Shown here one piece after another: positions 1 through 6,208 of a stretch of DNA of 24,852 nucleotides (within the stretch, counting starts at the first letter, position 1; each line of letters begins with the position of its first letter). This stretch comes from DASSOY01 sp035776675 (GTDB lineage: Bacteria; Bacillota; Bacilli; Bacillales; DASSOY01). The notes under the pieces are model-generated. The model was not told the DNA's origin, ran no database searches, and saw only the letters and a list, made by a program, of their open reading frames with translations. The DNA lies in contig DASTWO010000063.1 of assembly GCA_035776675.1 (NCBI GenBank), positions 1-24,852 on the forward strand. Reading direction: 5' to 3'. The translations under genes and the position numbers were made by a program.

Positions 1-278
1 GAAGAATAAATCATTTGTGCACCTAATAAGAGCAGCAAAATGCCGCCTAGCAATGCCGCCATCGCCCCGAAATAATCTGACAAATAGTCGCCGATCAACA
101 TCCCGAAGAGCGGCATCACCATATGAAACAAACCGATAACAAAACCGATTTTCAAGATACGCTTTAACCGCAAATCCAACATTCCCATCCCGAGCCCGAC
201 CGAAAATGCATCCATTCCGAGAGCGAAAGCCATAACAAATAGGGTGAATAGTTCTTCGAAAAGTGCTGCCGGGTGCAT
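1..278 (-). CDS. mntP: Manganese efflux pump MntP (partial, N-terminal 92 codons)
   Basis: This is the beginning of an integral membrane manganese exporter of the MntP (YebN/YwlD) family, which pumps Mn(II) out of the cytoplasm. The gene runs off the window at base 1. Seen in the sequence: the start ATG at 276-278 is preceded by an AAGGGGG ribosome site about 8 bases upstream. The first helix carries the family signature ALGMDAFSVGLGMG, with the conserved membrane aspartate at residue 23. A second hydrophobic stretch (about residues 45-62) and the start of a third (about 71-91) follow. It sits downstream of sua5/ywlC, as ywlD does in B. subtilis, but is separated from it by a strong terminator, so it probably has its own promoter. 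I found no yybP-ykoY manganese riboswitch in the upstream 349 bases. Confidence 0.9.
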   Translation of the reverse strand, partial: MHPAALFEELFTLFVMAFALGMDAFSVGLGMGMLDLRLKRILKIGFVIGLFHMVMPLFGMLIGDYLSDYFGAMAALLGGILLLLLGAQMIYS

Positions 279-490
279 GCCTTGTCCCCCTTCATCATTG
301 TCGCACTGCGCCGAGTGACTTCCTATCCATCAAACCGATTTTCAGTGCGGATACAATCATTTACTTCACCCTATGCACGTCCGGAATTTTTTAGAATGGA
401 CATGACCTCGTTCTTGTACACATAAAATAAAATAGAACTGGTTCGAAAATCAGACTGACCGGCATAAATGCTTGAACGAGGGAGATGAAG
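279..490. other. Gene-poor stretch between mntP and the sua5 terminator
   Basis: Bases 279-627 hold no gene of ordinary size. They contain the sua5 terminator (591-617), a 43-codon plus-strand ORF (494-625), and about 210 bases upstream of mntP in which I recognise no riboswitch or strong sigma-A promoter. On the minus strand a 21-codon ORF lies just before mntP (about 290-355); it could be a leader peptide but has only a weak ribosome site, so it is not annotated. Confidence 0.4.
411..438 (+). promoter_or_regulatory. Weak candidate promoter for the 494-625 small ORF
   Basis: TTCTTG, 16 bases, TAGAAC on the plus strand, about 55 bases before the small ORF. Both boxes are poor matches to the sigma-A consensus. 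It is listed only because it is the best plus-strand candidate here. Confidence 0.2.
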
Positions 491-493
491 GCA

Positions 494-625
494 ATGGAAA
501 TACTGGCAGCACTGGCGGCGGTTCTATTTACAGCGGTTCTTAAAGCATTCCTGATCAAAAGACATGGGCAATATCTCGGGTTACAAAAACAAAAAACCCG
601 CCTCAAAAAAGGCGGGCAACGCTAA
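494..625 (+). CDS. Possible small membrane peptide (43 aa), not recognised
   Basis: A 43-codon ORF on the strand opposite to every other gene. Seen in the sequence: ATG at 494-496 lies 9 bases after an AGGGAG ribosome-like site. Residues 3-20 form one uninterrupted hydrophobic stretch (ILAALAAVLFTAVLKAFL) with a single lysine. The rest is strongly basic (K/R rich) and ends RLKKGGQR with a TAA at 623-625. This shape, one membrane helix plus a charged tail, resembles small membrane peptides including type I toxins, but I recognise no family. Against it, the last 10 codons are the DNA of the sua5 terminator hairpin read on the other strand, so the basic tail may be accidental. No good promoter was found. 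It may well be spurious. Confidence 0.3.
   Translation: MEILAALAAVLFTAVLKAFLIKRHGQYLGLQKQKTRLKKGGQR
591..617 (-). terminator. Rho-independent terminator of sua5/ywlC
   Basis: On the minus strand CCCGCCT pairs with AGGCGGG around a 6-base loop, followed at once by six T residues and then more T-rich sequence. It begins 10 bases after the sua5 stop codon and separates sua5 from mntP. Confidence 0.92.
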
Positions 626-627
626 TC

Positions 628-1665
628 TCATTCGTATTGGATATAACCACCTGCAGACTTCCTGAGGCGATTCATTATGGCTTCTCCTACACCGGTCTCC
701 GGAAAAACCTCACCGTAGATAACCTGGATGTTCTGGGCGTCAAAGGCGCGCAGCGCTCCGTATAAACCATGAGCGACTGTATATAAGTCAGATTGACTGC
801 CACAGGAAATAACGGAATCCGCAAGATAAGTCATTCGGTGTTCATCCGTGGTCAATACACCTACTCGTGTTCCTTTTTCACGTTCTTTATCCACAAGTGA
901 CTGAACAAAAGCCTGGGACCCATCCACAAGCCTGAGCTCAGCGTCCGGTGAATAATGCCGGTATTTCATCCCCGGCGATTTTGGCGCATTTGCGGTATCG
1001 TCTTCATGCTTTTCCACAATAACCGGGCCCACAACCGCCTCAATTTCGGCTCTTGTCACACCTCCGGGTCGTAATATCGCGACCTCATCACCACTGCAAT
1101 CCACAACGGTAGACTCCACGCCAATCCCGGTTTCTCCACCGTCCACAATTCCGGCAATCCGTCCGGCCAAATCTTGTTCGACGTGCGCGGCGGACGTGGG
1201 ACTTGGCATTCCAGAGCGGTTAGCGCTCGGCGCCGCAATAGGCAAACCGGTTTGCTCAATTAACGCCCTGGCCACAGGGTGATCGGGAAACCGAATCGCA
1301 ACTGTGGATAACCCGGCCGTTACATTGTTTGCTACAGCTTGTCCACTCGGCAATATGATTGTTAACGGGCCCGGCCAAAACCGATCTATCAATTTCCGTG
1401 CCTTTTCCGGGACTGAACGAACAAGGGAATCCATTTGACCGGTATCGGCAATGTGGACAATCAGCGGATTGTCGGCGGGCCGGCCTTTTGCGGCAAATAT
1501 CTTCCCGACAGCTTCATCGGAAAGAGCATTTCCGCCAAGCCCGTATACCGTCTCGGTGGGAAAAGCGACAACTTCATTTCGTCTAAGACATTGAGCCGCT
1601 TCTTCCAGCTGCAACTTATGCACATCATTATCCACAATCCAACGGATCGTGTTTCTATTTTCCAC
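628..1665 (-). CDS. ywlC: L-threonylcarbamoyladenylate synthase (Sua5/YwlC)
   Basis: This cytoplasmic enzyme makes threonylcarbamoyl-AMP from threonine, bicarbonate and ATP, the first step of the t6A37 modification of ANN-decoding tRNAs. The product passes to the TsaD complex. Seen in the sequence: an N-terminal YrdC/TsaC domain (about residues 20-210) with EVVAFPTETVYGLGG and KGRPADNPLIVHI, then PIAAPSANRSG and GGETGIGVESTVV. A C-terminal Sua5 domain begins after SPGMKYRHYSP. At 345 residues it is within one residue of B. subtilis YwlC. I chose the GTG at 1663-1665 because it follows AAGGCGGGG by 8 bases and gives the family length; an upstream ATG at 1725 has no ribosome site. The gene carries several DnaA boxes inside its coding sequence and at its 5' end (see 887-2028). 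It ends at a strong terminator. Confidence 0.93.
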   Translation of the reverse strand: MENRNTIRWIVDNDVHKLQLEEAAQCLRRNEVVAFPTETVYGLGGNALSDEAVGKIFAAKGRPADNPLIVHIADTGQMDSLVRSVPEKARKLIDRFWPGPLTIILPSGQAVANNVTAGLSTVAIRFPDHPVARALIEQTGLPIAAPSANRSGMPSPTSAAHVEQDLAGRIAGIVDGGETGIGVESTVVDCSGDEVAILRPGGVTRAEIEAVVGPVIVEKHEDDTANAPKSPGMKYRHYSPDAELRLVDGSQAFVQSLVDKEREKGTRVGVLTTDEHRMTYLADSVISCGSQSDLYTVAHGLYGALRAFDAQNIQVIYGEVFPETGVGEAIMNRLRKSAGGYIQYE

Positions 1666-2028
1666 GTTTTTTCCCCGCCTTCTTTGGACGAATCCGTCAT
1701 TTTTTCTTAAAGTTTTCCTCAGCATGTGGATATACCCATGAACAATGTGGATAATGGTGTGGAAAACCTTAGAATTCCCGACGCATTAACACACCTTCAG
1801 CTTTTTCATTTACGGTTCCCCTTAACCCCTCCGGGATTTCGCTCTCCGGAACCTTCTTAAATTCAAGCGACTCGAAAATTTCCGGAGAAGGTGTAATCAA
1901 TTGTAAGGCGTCAAGTCCTTGTTTATCGGCTTCTGACATCACAACGGTGAAGAAACGAACAACGTCGGCCATCTCACACTTTTTCGGATCGAGTACCAAC
2001 GATCTTAATAAACCGTCATTTTTCCACA
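887..2028. promoter_or_regulatory. DnaA-box cluster within and upstream of ywlC
   Basis: Four exact DnaA boxes (TTATCCACA) occur at 887-895 (+), 1303-1311 (-), 1628-1636 (+) and 1746-1754 (-). Six further boxes with one mismatch lie at 1010-1018 (+), 1452-1460 (-), 1616-1624 (+, TTATGCACA), 1725-1733 (-), 1758-1766 (-) and 2020-2028 (+). The densest part is 1616-1766, with five boxes in 151 bases around the ywlC start and the gap to the acetyltransferase gene; neighbours there are 12, 89, 21 and 12 bases apart, start to start. I saw no exact box elsewhere in the window. DnaA is the replication initiator. Box clusters outside oriC are known in B. subtilis, and as I recall one of them is at ywlC. 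The role here, such as titrating DnaA or controlling ywlC, is inferred. Confidence 0.8.
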
Positions 2029-2194
2029 ACTGTTCTATGGCGACTACTGCCATCAACCCGCCAAAATCATTTTCCATGATGTAGAAACAATCAAGATCGC
2101 CGCGAACGCCTTCTGTAGACACACCTGCCGATGTGGTAAAGGCCCTGATCCGCTCAATATCTTTTTCTTCGGCTTGCCGAATGACAGAACTCAT
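1769..2194 (-). CDS. ywlB: YwlB-like GNAT-family N-acetyltransferase
   Basis: A small (141 aa) cytoplasmic protein with a GNAT acetyltransferase fold; the substrate is unknown. Seen in the sequence: the opening IRQAEEKDIERIRAF is the usual first strand and helix of GNAT proteins. GLLRSLVLDPKK (about residues 82-93) corresponds to the acetyl-CoA-binding strand and loop, though the classic Q/R-x-x-G-x-G/A motif is degenerate here. The C-terminal half has the typical FESLEFKKV strand. The start ATG follows GGGGGAG by 6 bases. The position between spoIIR and ywlC is that of ywlB in B. subtilis, which supports the name more than the sequence alone does. A perfect dyad at 2223-2245 lies about 30 bases upstream. 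Some related proteins are annotated as amino-acid acetyltransferases, but nothing here fixes the substrate. Confidence 0.75.
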   Translation of the reverse strand: MSSVIRQAEEKDIERIRAFTTSAGVSTEGVRGDLDCFYIMENDFGGLMAVVAIEQLWKNDGLLRSLVLDPKKCEMADVVRFFTVVMSEADKQGLDALQLITPSPEIFESLEFKKVPESEIPEGLRGTVNEKAEGVLMRREF

Positions 2195-2222
2195 CCAATC
2201 TCCCCCTGAATATAAGTCTTCG

Positions 2223-2245
2223 TTTCTATCAATTTATGATAGAAA
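2223..2245. promoter_or_regulatory. Perfect 9-bp inverted repeat (candidate operator) before ywlB
   Basis: TTTCTATCA and TGATAGAAA are exact inverse complements around a 5-base spacer, lying between the spoIIR stop and the ywlB start. No T-run follows on either strand, so it is not an ordinary terminator. A poor promoter (TTATCA, 17 bases, CATAAA on the minus strand) would place its -10 box inside the dyad, as expected for an operator. The binding protein is unknown. Confidence 0.5.
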
Positions 2246-2262
2246 GCGGAGGATATGATAAG

Positions 2263-2913
2263 TTAAGCAAACAGCCCGGTGAAAAAGTCGATGACCGTAT
2301 CAAAAAACGAGCTGAACCACTCCACAAAGAAGAATTTCACCTGGATCCCGTCTTGTTTCTCCGAACCTTCATCTACAGCTTGACTTGTTGCAGTGCCACT
2401 TGTCTTAACCGCGTCGCCGTTTTCAAAGTCCAGGAAGCACAACGGCGGAAAAAGAACGCACCACCAATTGGCGCCAAGCCCCTCACCCAAAGTGATCAAC
2501 AGGGCTTCATAAGTGCCGGCCGGATAAACATAATTACCGTAAATTTTCGTCGGGAATTGGACATTCCCGAATTCCACCTTGAAAGACTGATCAGCATGAT
2601 GGCTTTTCATAGTTTCCGCTACAGTTTGTTTAATTTCTGGCAAATGAGAGCTAATTTCTTGTCTCGCCTGGTCGATTGAATGAAGGTCGTCCACCCAGCT
2701 TGCAATTTGAGCATTTACCGCATCGCGGACTTGTCGTTTCAGGGTCTGGTCTGCCTGAGAGTTGCTGTTTGCCAGAATCCGCAATCGAATCGCTTCATCC
2801 GGAATTTTCACATTGTTAATGGAAGCATGGGTCGTTGCCGTTTGAAACTTCATGTTCACGATGAAAACAATCAAAACAATAATTGCTAGAATAATAGCTT
2901 TCCGTTTCATCAT
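2263..2913 (-). CDS. spoIIR: Stage II sporulation protein R
   Basis: SpoIIR is made in the forespore and secreted into the intermembrane space. There it triggers the SpoIIGA protease to process pro-sigma-E in the mother cell. Seen in the sequence: an N-terminal signal or anchor helix (about residues 4-20), then the SpoIIR core beginning IPDEAIRLRILANSNS with QTLKRQVRDAV. Later come YPAGTYEALLITLGEGLGANWWCVLFPPLCFLD, here given as the key residues G-x-G-x-NWWCV-x-FPPLC around 146-160, the most diagnostic family segment. At 216 residues it is close to the B. subtilis protein. The C-terminal 20 residues form an unusually aromatic, amphipathic helix. Start: two adjacent ATGs follow AAAGGGCGGGG; the first is used. 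A terminator at 2953-2977 isolates it from prmC, so it should have its own promoter, expected to be sigma-F type, but I could not identify convincing boxes. Confidence 0.95.
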   Translation of the reverse strand: MMKRKAIILAIIVLIVFIVNMKFQTATTHASINNVKIPDEAIRLRILANSNSQADQTLKRQVRDAVNAQIASWVDDLHSIDQARQEISSHLPEIKQTVAETMKSHHADQSFKVEFGNVQFPTKIYGNYVYPAGTYEALLITLGEGLGANWWCVLFPPLCFLDFENGDAVKTSGTATSQAVDEGSEKQDGIQVKFFFVEWFSSFFDTVIDFFTGLFA

Positions 2914-2952
2914 ATCCCCGCCCTTTCATCCATTCATTCTGGACAGGGAATG

Positions 2953-2977
2953 AAAAAAACAAACGGCGAATCGTTCG
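2953..2977 (-). terminator. Probable terminator after prmC
   Basis: On the minus strand CGAACG pairs with CGTTTG (one G-T pair) around a 6-base loop and is followed directly by seven T residues. It lies 63 bases beyond the prmC stop. The stem is short, but the T-run is good. Confidence 0.6.
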
Positions 2978-3039
2978 GCAAATGTCGACATCGAAATGAT
3001 TACTCAACATCGGAAACTGGCTCATTCAATAAAATAACC

Positions 3040-3894
3040 CTAAAGAACCGCGATCACCATTCGATCCTTTCCGTTTATATCATGATTTATCGAGATCTCT
3101 GCTCTATCCGGCAACTTAGCTCTCAACAAAGAAGCCACCTTCCGGCTTTGACCAACTCCCACCTCGAAAGCAATAAGCCCCTTACCATGAAGGACGTTGG
3201 GAATCTGAGCAACCAAACGCTTGTAGATCACATAGCCATCGATGCCACCGCTAAGGGCCACATAAGGTTCTTTATCTTTCACAAGTGGATCAAGAAGATC
3301 GATATCCGCTTCCGAAATATACGGTGGATTTGCCACAATAACATCAGCTTTTAGACCGGATTCAATAAATGGACCCAACAGATCACCCTGATAAAAGGTG
3401 ACGTGAGCTCCCAGAAGATCTGCATTTTCTTCAGCTGTGGAAAGGGCAGCATCAGAAATATCAATGGCGCTGACAGACAATCGAGGATTCTCCAAAGCTA
3501 ATGTAACGGCTATCGCCCCGCTTCCCGTTCCGACATCAACAACACGAAGATCCTCCTCACCCGGAAAGTGGTTTGCAGCTTTCTTCAAAACCGCAGCTAC
3601 CAGTTCCTCTGTTTCAGGACGCGGAATTAACACATTCTCGTTTACCTTGAAAGTACGTCCGTAGAACTCTTCTATTCCTGTTAAGTGCTGAACCGGAGCT
3701 CCCTTCGCATGAGCTTCGACGTCTTCCATAAAGCTTGCATCGGTTTCATCAGGAAGATCATCCCGCATGATTTGAAAAAGTTTGGTTCTGGACACAGCAA
3801 GATGATGACGAAGAAGAATCTCTGCTGCCCGCGGCTCGCGCCCCCGCTCCTTCAAAAAAGAAGAAGCCCGCTTAAGGGCCTCATGCACTTGCAT
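3040..3894 (-). CDS. prmC: Release factor glutamine methyltransferase PrmC
   Basis: PrmC (HemK) uses S-adenosylmethionine to methylate the glutamine of the GGQ motif in release factors RF1 and RF2, improving termination of translation. Seen in the sequence: an N-terminal helical substrate-binding domain (residues 1-90). The class I methyltransferase domain has the SAM-binding motif VDVGTGSGAIAV (119-130), and the catalytic NPPY motif is at 189-192, where the glutamine amide is held. PRPETEELV (91-99) is also typical. The length of 284 residues is normal for the family. Its start lies 14 bases inside the end of prfA, so the two genes are translationally coupled. Enzyme and substrate are thus encoded side by side, the usual bacterial arrangement. 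Confidence 0.96.
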   Translation of the reverse strand: MQVHEALKRASSFLKERGREPRAAEILLRHHLAVSRTKLFQIMRDDLPDETDASFMEDVEAHAKGAPVQHLTGIEEFYGRTFKVNENVLIPRPETEELVAAVLKKAANHFPGEEDLRVVDVGTGSGAIAVTLALENPRLSVSAIDISDAALSTAEENADLLGAHVTFYQGDLLGPFIESGLKADVIVANPPYISEADIDLLDPLVKDKEPYVALSGGIDGYVIYKRLVAQIPNVLHGKGLIAFEVGVGQSRKVASLLRAKLPDRAEISINHDINGKDRMVIAVL

Positions 3895-4960
3895 CGTTTG
3901 TCTGCTCCATTTGTTTTGCCTGGGTTTCCATAATCAGCGCATCAATGACCTCATCTATATTTCCTTCAAGAATTTGATCAAGCTTATGAACGGTTAATCC
4001 AATACGGTGATCAGTCACGCGGCTTTGCGGGAAATTATAGGTACGAATCCGCTCCGAACGGTCCCCCGTCCCTACTGCCGACTTTCGGTTTTGCGCATAC
4101 TCAGCTTCGGCTTCTTTTTGGTACTTGTCATAAATGCGGGCTCTCAAGACCTTCATTGCCTTATCCTTATTCTTAATCTGCGACTTCTCGTCCTGGCAGG
4201 AAACGACAATTCCTGTCGGTTCGTGAGTAAGCCGCACCGCTGACATTGTCGTATTAACACTTTGCCCGCCGGGGCCGCTCGAAGCGAATGTATCGACTCG
4301 AATATCTTTCTCATGGATATCCACTTCAACTTCTTCTGCCTCAGGTAACACTGCGACAGTTGACGTCGATGTATGAATACGGCCACCTGACTCCGTTGTC
4401 GGCACACGCTGTACCCGATGCGCGCCATTTTCATATTTCAATCGGGAATAAGCACCCTTCCCATTGACCATGAAAACAATTTCCTTATAGCCTCCCAGCT
4501 CTGTATAGCTGGCGTCGATCACTTCCGTTTTCCAACCCTGTGCCTCTGCATAGCGGCTGTACATTTTATATAAATCCGCCGCAAACAATGCAGCTTCGTC
4601 TCCGCCTGCGGCACCGCGAACCTCTACGATTACGTTTTTATCATCATTGGGATCTTTCGGGATGAGCAAGACCTTCAGTTCCTCGCTCAATTCTTCCTGC
4701 TTCTCATCCAATTCCGAGATTTCCGCTTTCACCATCTCTTCCATTTCGGAATCAAGCTTCTCTTCAAGCATGGTTCTGGCGTCTTCCAATTGCTCGGTAA
4801 CCTCTTTATATTCCCCATACTTGCGCACGGTTTCTTCCAAATCCGACTGTTCCTTCGAATACTCCCGCAATTTACTGGGATTATTGATGACTTCCGGATC
4901 GGTCAATAACTCATTCAGTTTCTGATAGCGTTCTTCAATTGCATCCAAACGTTCAATCAC
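3881..4960 (-). CDS. prfA: Peptide chain release factor 1
   Basis: RF1 recognises UAA and UAG stop codons on the ribosome and releases the finished peptide. Seen in the sequence: an N-terminal coiled-coil-like domain (about 1-100). The codon-recognition tripeptide of RF1 type is P-T-T at residues 187-189 (PxT; RF2 would have SPF). The catalytic GGQ is at 231-233 within SSGPGGQSVNTT. The 359-residue length matches the family. Start: GTG at 4958-4960 after AGGTGA; this gives the same N-terminus as B. subtilis RF1. A sigma-A promoter lies at 4980-5009. The end overlaps prmC by 14 bases. Confidence 0.97.
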   Translation of the reverse strand: MIERLDAIEERYQKLNELLTDPEVINNPSKLREYSKEQSDLEETVRKYGEYKEVTEQLEDARTMLEEKLDSEMEEMVKAEISELDEKQEELSEELKVLLIPKDPNDDKNVIVEVRGAAGGDEAALFAADLYKMYSRYAEAQGWKTEVIDASYTELGGYKEIVFMVNGKGAYSRLKYENGAHRVQRVPTTESGGRIHTSTSTVAVLPEAEEVEVDIHEKDIRVDTFASSGPGGQSVNTTMSAVRLTHEPTGIVVSCQDEKSQIKNKDKAMKVLRARIYDKYQKEAEAEYAQNRKSAVGTGDRSERIRTYNFPQSRVTDHRIGLTVHKLDQILEGNIDEVIDALIMETQAKQMEQTNDASA

Positions 4961-4979
4961 AGTCGTTCACCTCACTTAC

Positions 4980-5009
4980 AGTATAGACGAAAAGGCACAA
5001 GGATGGCAA
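4980..5009 (-). promoter_or_regulatory. Sigma-A-type promoter of prfA-prmC
   Basis: TTGCCA, 18 bases, TATACT on the minus strand. The predicted start of transcription is about 12 bases before the prfA start codon, so the leader is very short. It lies between the tdk terminator and prfA. Confidence 0.6.
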
Positions 5010-5029
5010 AGGCGTGGGAGCCCAAATTT

Positions 5030-5053
5030 AAAAAACCCGACCTTATGATCGGG
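5030..5053 (-). terminator. Rho-independent terminator of tdk
   Basis: On the minus strand CCCGATC pairs with GGTCGGG (one G-T pair) around a 4-base loop, followed by six T residues. It starts 7 bases after the tdk stop codon. Confidence 0.9.
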
Positions 5054-5060
5054 CAAAAAC

Positions 5061-5681
5061 TTAAGGCAAGGTTTCACCAACAGCCTCATTTTTCAATTCC
5101 TCGGGTTTTCCTGGAACTTCATGGCAATGCCGGCAACGGGCTTCATAAGATTCCGCCGCACCTACCATAATGGTCGGTTCATTGAAGAAAGCGGGCTCTC
5201 CGTTTATCAGCCGCTGTGTTCGGCTTGCCGGCGAACCACAAGCCACACAAATGGCTTGAAGCTTTGTAACGGTTTCCGCCAAAGTCATCAACTCGGGGAC
5301 CTGTCCAAAAGGTTCACCTCGAAAATCCTGATCCAACCCGGCCGCAATGACGCGAATGCCATCATCAGCCAAAGTCTGAACGACAGATAGAATACCTTCA
5401 TCAAAGAACTGAACCTCATCGATAGCCACGACATCCACTTCCGGAGCAACCATTTCCCTTATATCTTTCGCAGTTCGCACCGGGTTCGCAAGAACGGAAA
5501 TGCCATTATGGGATACAACTTCAGCCTCGCTGTACCGATTATCAATCACCGGTTTGAAAACCTCCGTCTTCAGTTTCCCATACTGCGCCCGTCGAACGCT
5601 GCGGATCAATTCTTCTGACTTCCCGGAAAACATACTGCCGCAAACGACCTCCAGCCAACCACTCTGTTTCATAACATGCAT
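5061..5681 (-). CDS. tdk: Thymidine kinase
   Basis: Cytosolic type II thymidine kinase of the nucleotide salvage pathway, transferring phosphate from ATP to thymidine. Seen in the sequence: P-loop GSMFSGKS at residues 15-22, the DEVQFF segment with the catalytic glutamate at 89, and a zinc site made of C145/C148 and C183/C186 (CVACGS and CRHCHE). The lasso motif is the ARCRHCHEVPGKP region. At 206 residues it is about the usual size. The start MHVMKQSGW matches the B. subtilis protein. The ribosome site is GAGGGGG about 10 bases upstream. Two tandem terminators lie only 30-90 bases before the start codon, with no clear promoter between, so expression probably depends on read-through from rpmE. 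Confidence 0.97.
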   Translation of the reverse strand: MHVMKQSGWLEVVCGSMFSGKSEELIRSVRRAQYGKLKTEVFKPVIDNRYSEAEVVSHNGISVLANPVRTAKDIREMVAPEVDVVAIDEVQFFDEGILSVVQTLADDGIRVIAAGLDQDFRGEPFGQVPELMTLAETVTKLQAICVACGSPASRTQRLINGEPAFFNEPTIMVGAAESYEARCRHCHEVPGKPEELKNEAVGETLP

Positions 5682-5710
5682 TGGCCCTGTTCCCCCTCAT
5701 CATTATGTAC

Positions 5711-5729
5711 AAAAGCCGGAAACTCCGGC
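5711..5729 (-). terminator. Second hairpin between rpmE and tdk
   Basis: On the minus strand GCCGGA pairs exactly with TCCGGC around a 3-base loop, followed by TTTTG. It lies downstream of the stronger hairpin at 5741-5772, making a tandem pair just before tdk. Confidence 0.65.
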
Positions 5730-5740
5730 CCATTCTTACG

Positions 5741-5772
5741 AAAAAGCAGGCAAGGGCGCACCCTTACCCGCT
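5741..5772 (-). terminator. Rho-independent terminator of rpmE
   Basis: A 12-bp stem on the minus strand (AGCGGGTAAGGG with CCCTTGCCTGCT, two G-T pairs) with a 4-base loop, followed by a T-run ending in CG. It begins 12 bases after the rpmE stop. Confidence 0.93.
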
Positions 5773-5784
5773 TTCAGCAAACAA

Positions 5785-5985
5785 CTATTTAAGATTGTAT
5801 TTCTTCTTAAAGCGATCCACACGTCCGCCAGCATCAGCAAAACGCTGCTTCCCGGTATAAAACGGGTGACATTCTGAACAAATTTCTACGCGTAGATTTT
5901 CTTTCACCGAACCGGTTTCAAATTCATTGCCGCAGGCACATTTCACTGTAGCTTTATGATATTCCGGATGGATTCCTTGTTTCAT
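5785..5985 (-). CDS. rpmE: 50S ribosomal protein L31 (zinc-binding form)
   Basis: L31 lies in the large subunit and bridges to the 30S head. Seen in the sequence: 66 residues starting MKQGIHPEY, with C16, C18, C36 and C39 forming the zinc site. This marks it as the C+ (zinc-containing) paralogue; Bacilli often have a second, zinc-free copy elsewhere for zinc starvation. Start: an upstream in-frame ATG at 5992-5994 touches the AAAGGAG ribosome site directly and cannot be used well. The ATG at 5983-5985 sits 9 bases after it and gives the family N-terminus. It has a very good promoter (6047-6075) and its own terminator. Confidence 0.97.
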   Translation of the reverse strand: MKQGIHPEYHKATVKCACGNEFETGSVKENLRVEICSECHPFYTGKQRFADAGGRVDRFKKKYNLK

Positions 5986-6046
5986 GACTTTCATCTCCTT
6001 TGCCCTGATTGTATTTCAAACCAGAGTTCTTTTGCATACAGAAACG

Positions 6047-6075
6047 ATTATAACAGGGGAATCGATTGTTTTCAA
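6047..6075 (-). promoter_or_regulatory. Strong sigma-A promoter of rpmE
   Basis: TTGAAA, exactly 17 bases, TATAAT on the minus strand, with a TG one base before the -10 box (extended -10). It predicts a leader of about 55 bases before the rpmE start codon. I saw no other candidate as good in the window. Confidence 0.88.
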
Positions 6076-6208
6076 GTGTACGACCGAGGAAATACATCCC
6101 TTTTCGACATAAAGGATATACCGATCATTATGGAGTCCCCGCAAATTCCTGCCTATAGTAAAATGAAACCCTTTCCCCCACAAGCGAAAAAGGCTTCACA
6201 AGAAAAGA

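Noticed and set aside
279..590. yybP-ykoY manganese riboswitch before mntP
   Set aside because: I looked for the conserved GGGGAGUA-type core and the paired loops on the minus strand and found none.
391..606. 71-codon minus-strand ORF between ywlC and mntP
   Set aside because: It begins inside the ywlC terminator, has no ribosome site and an implausible Cys- and Phe-rich composition.
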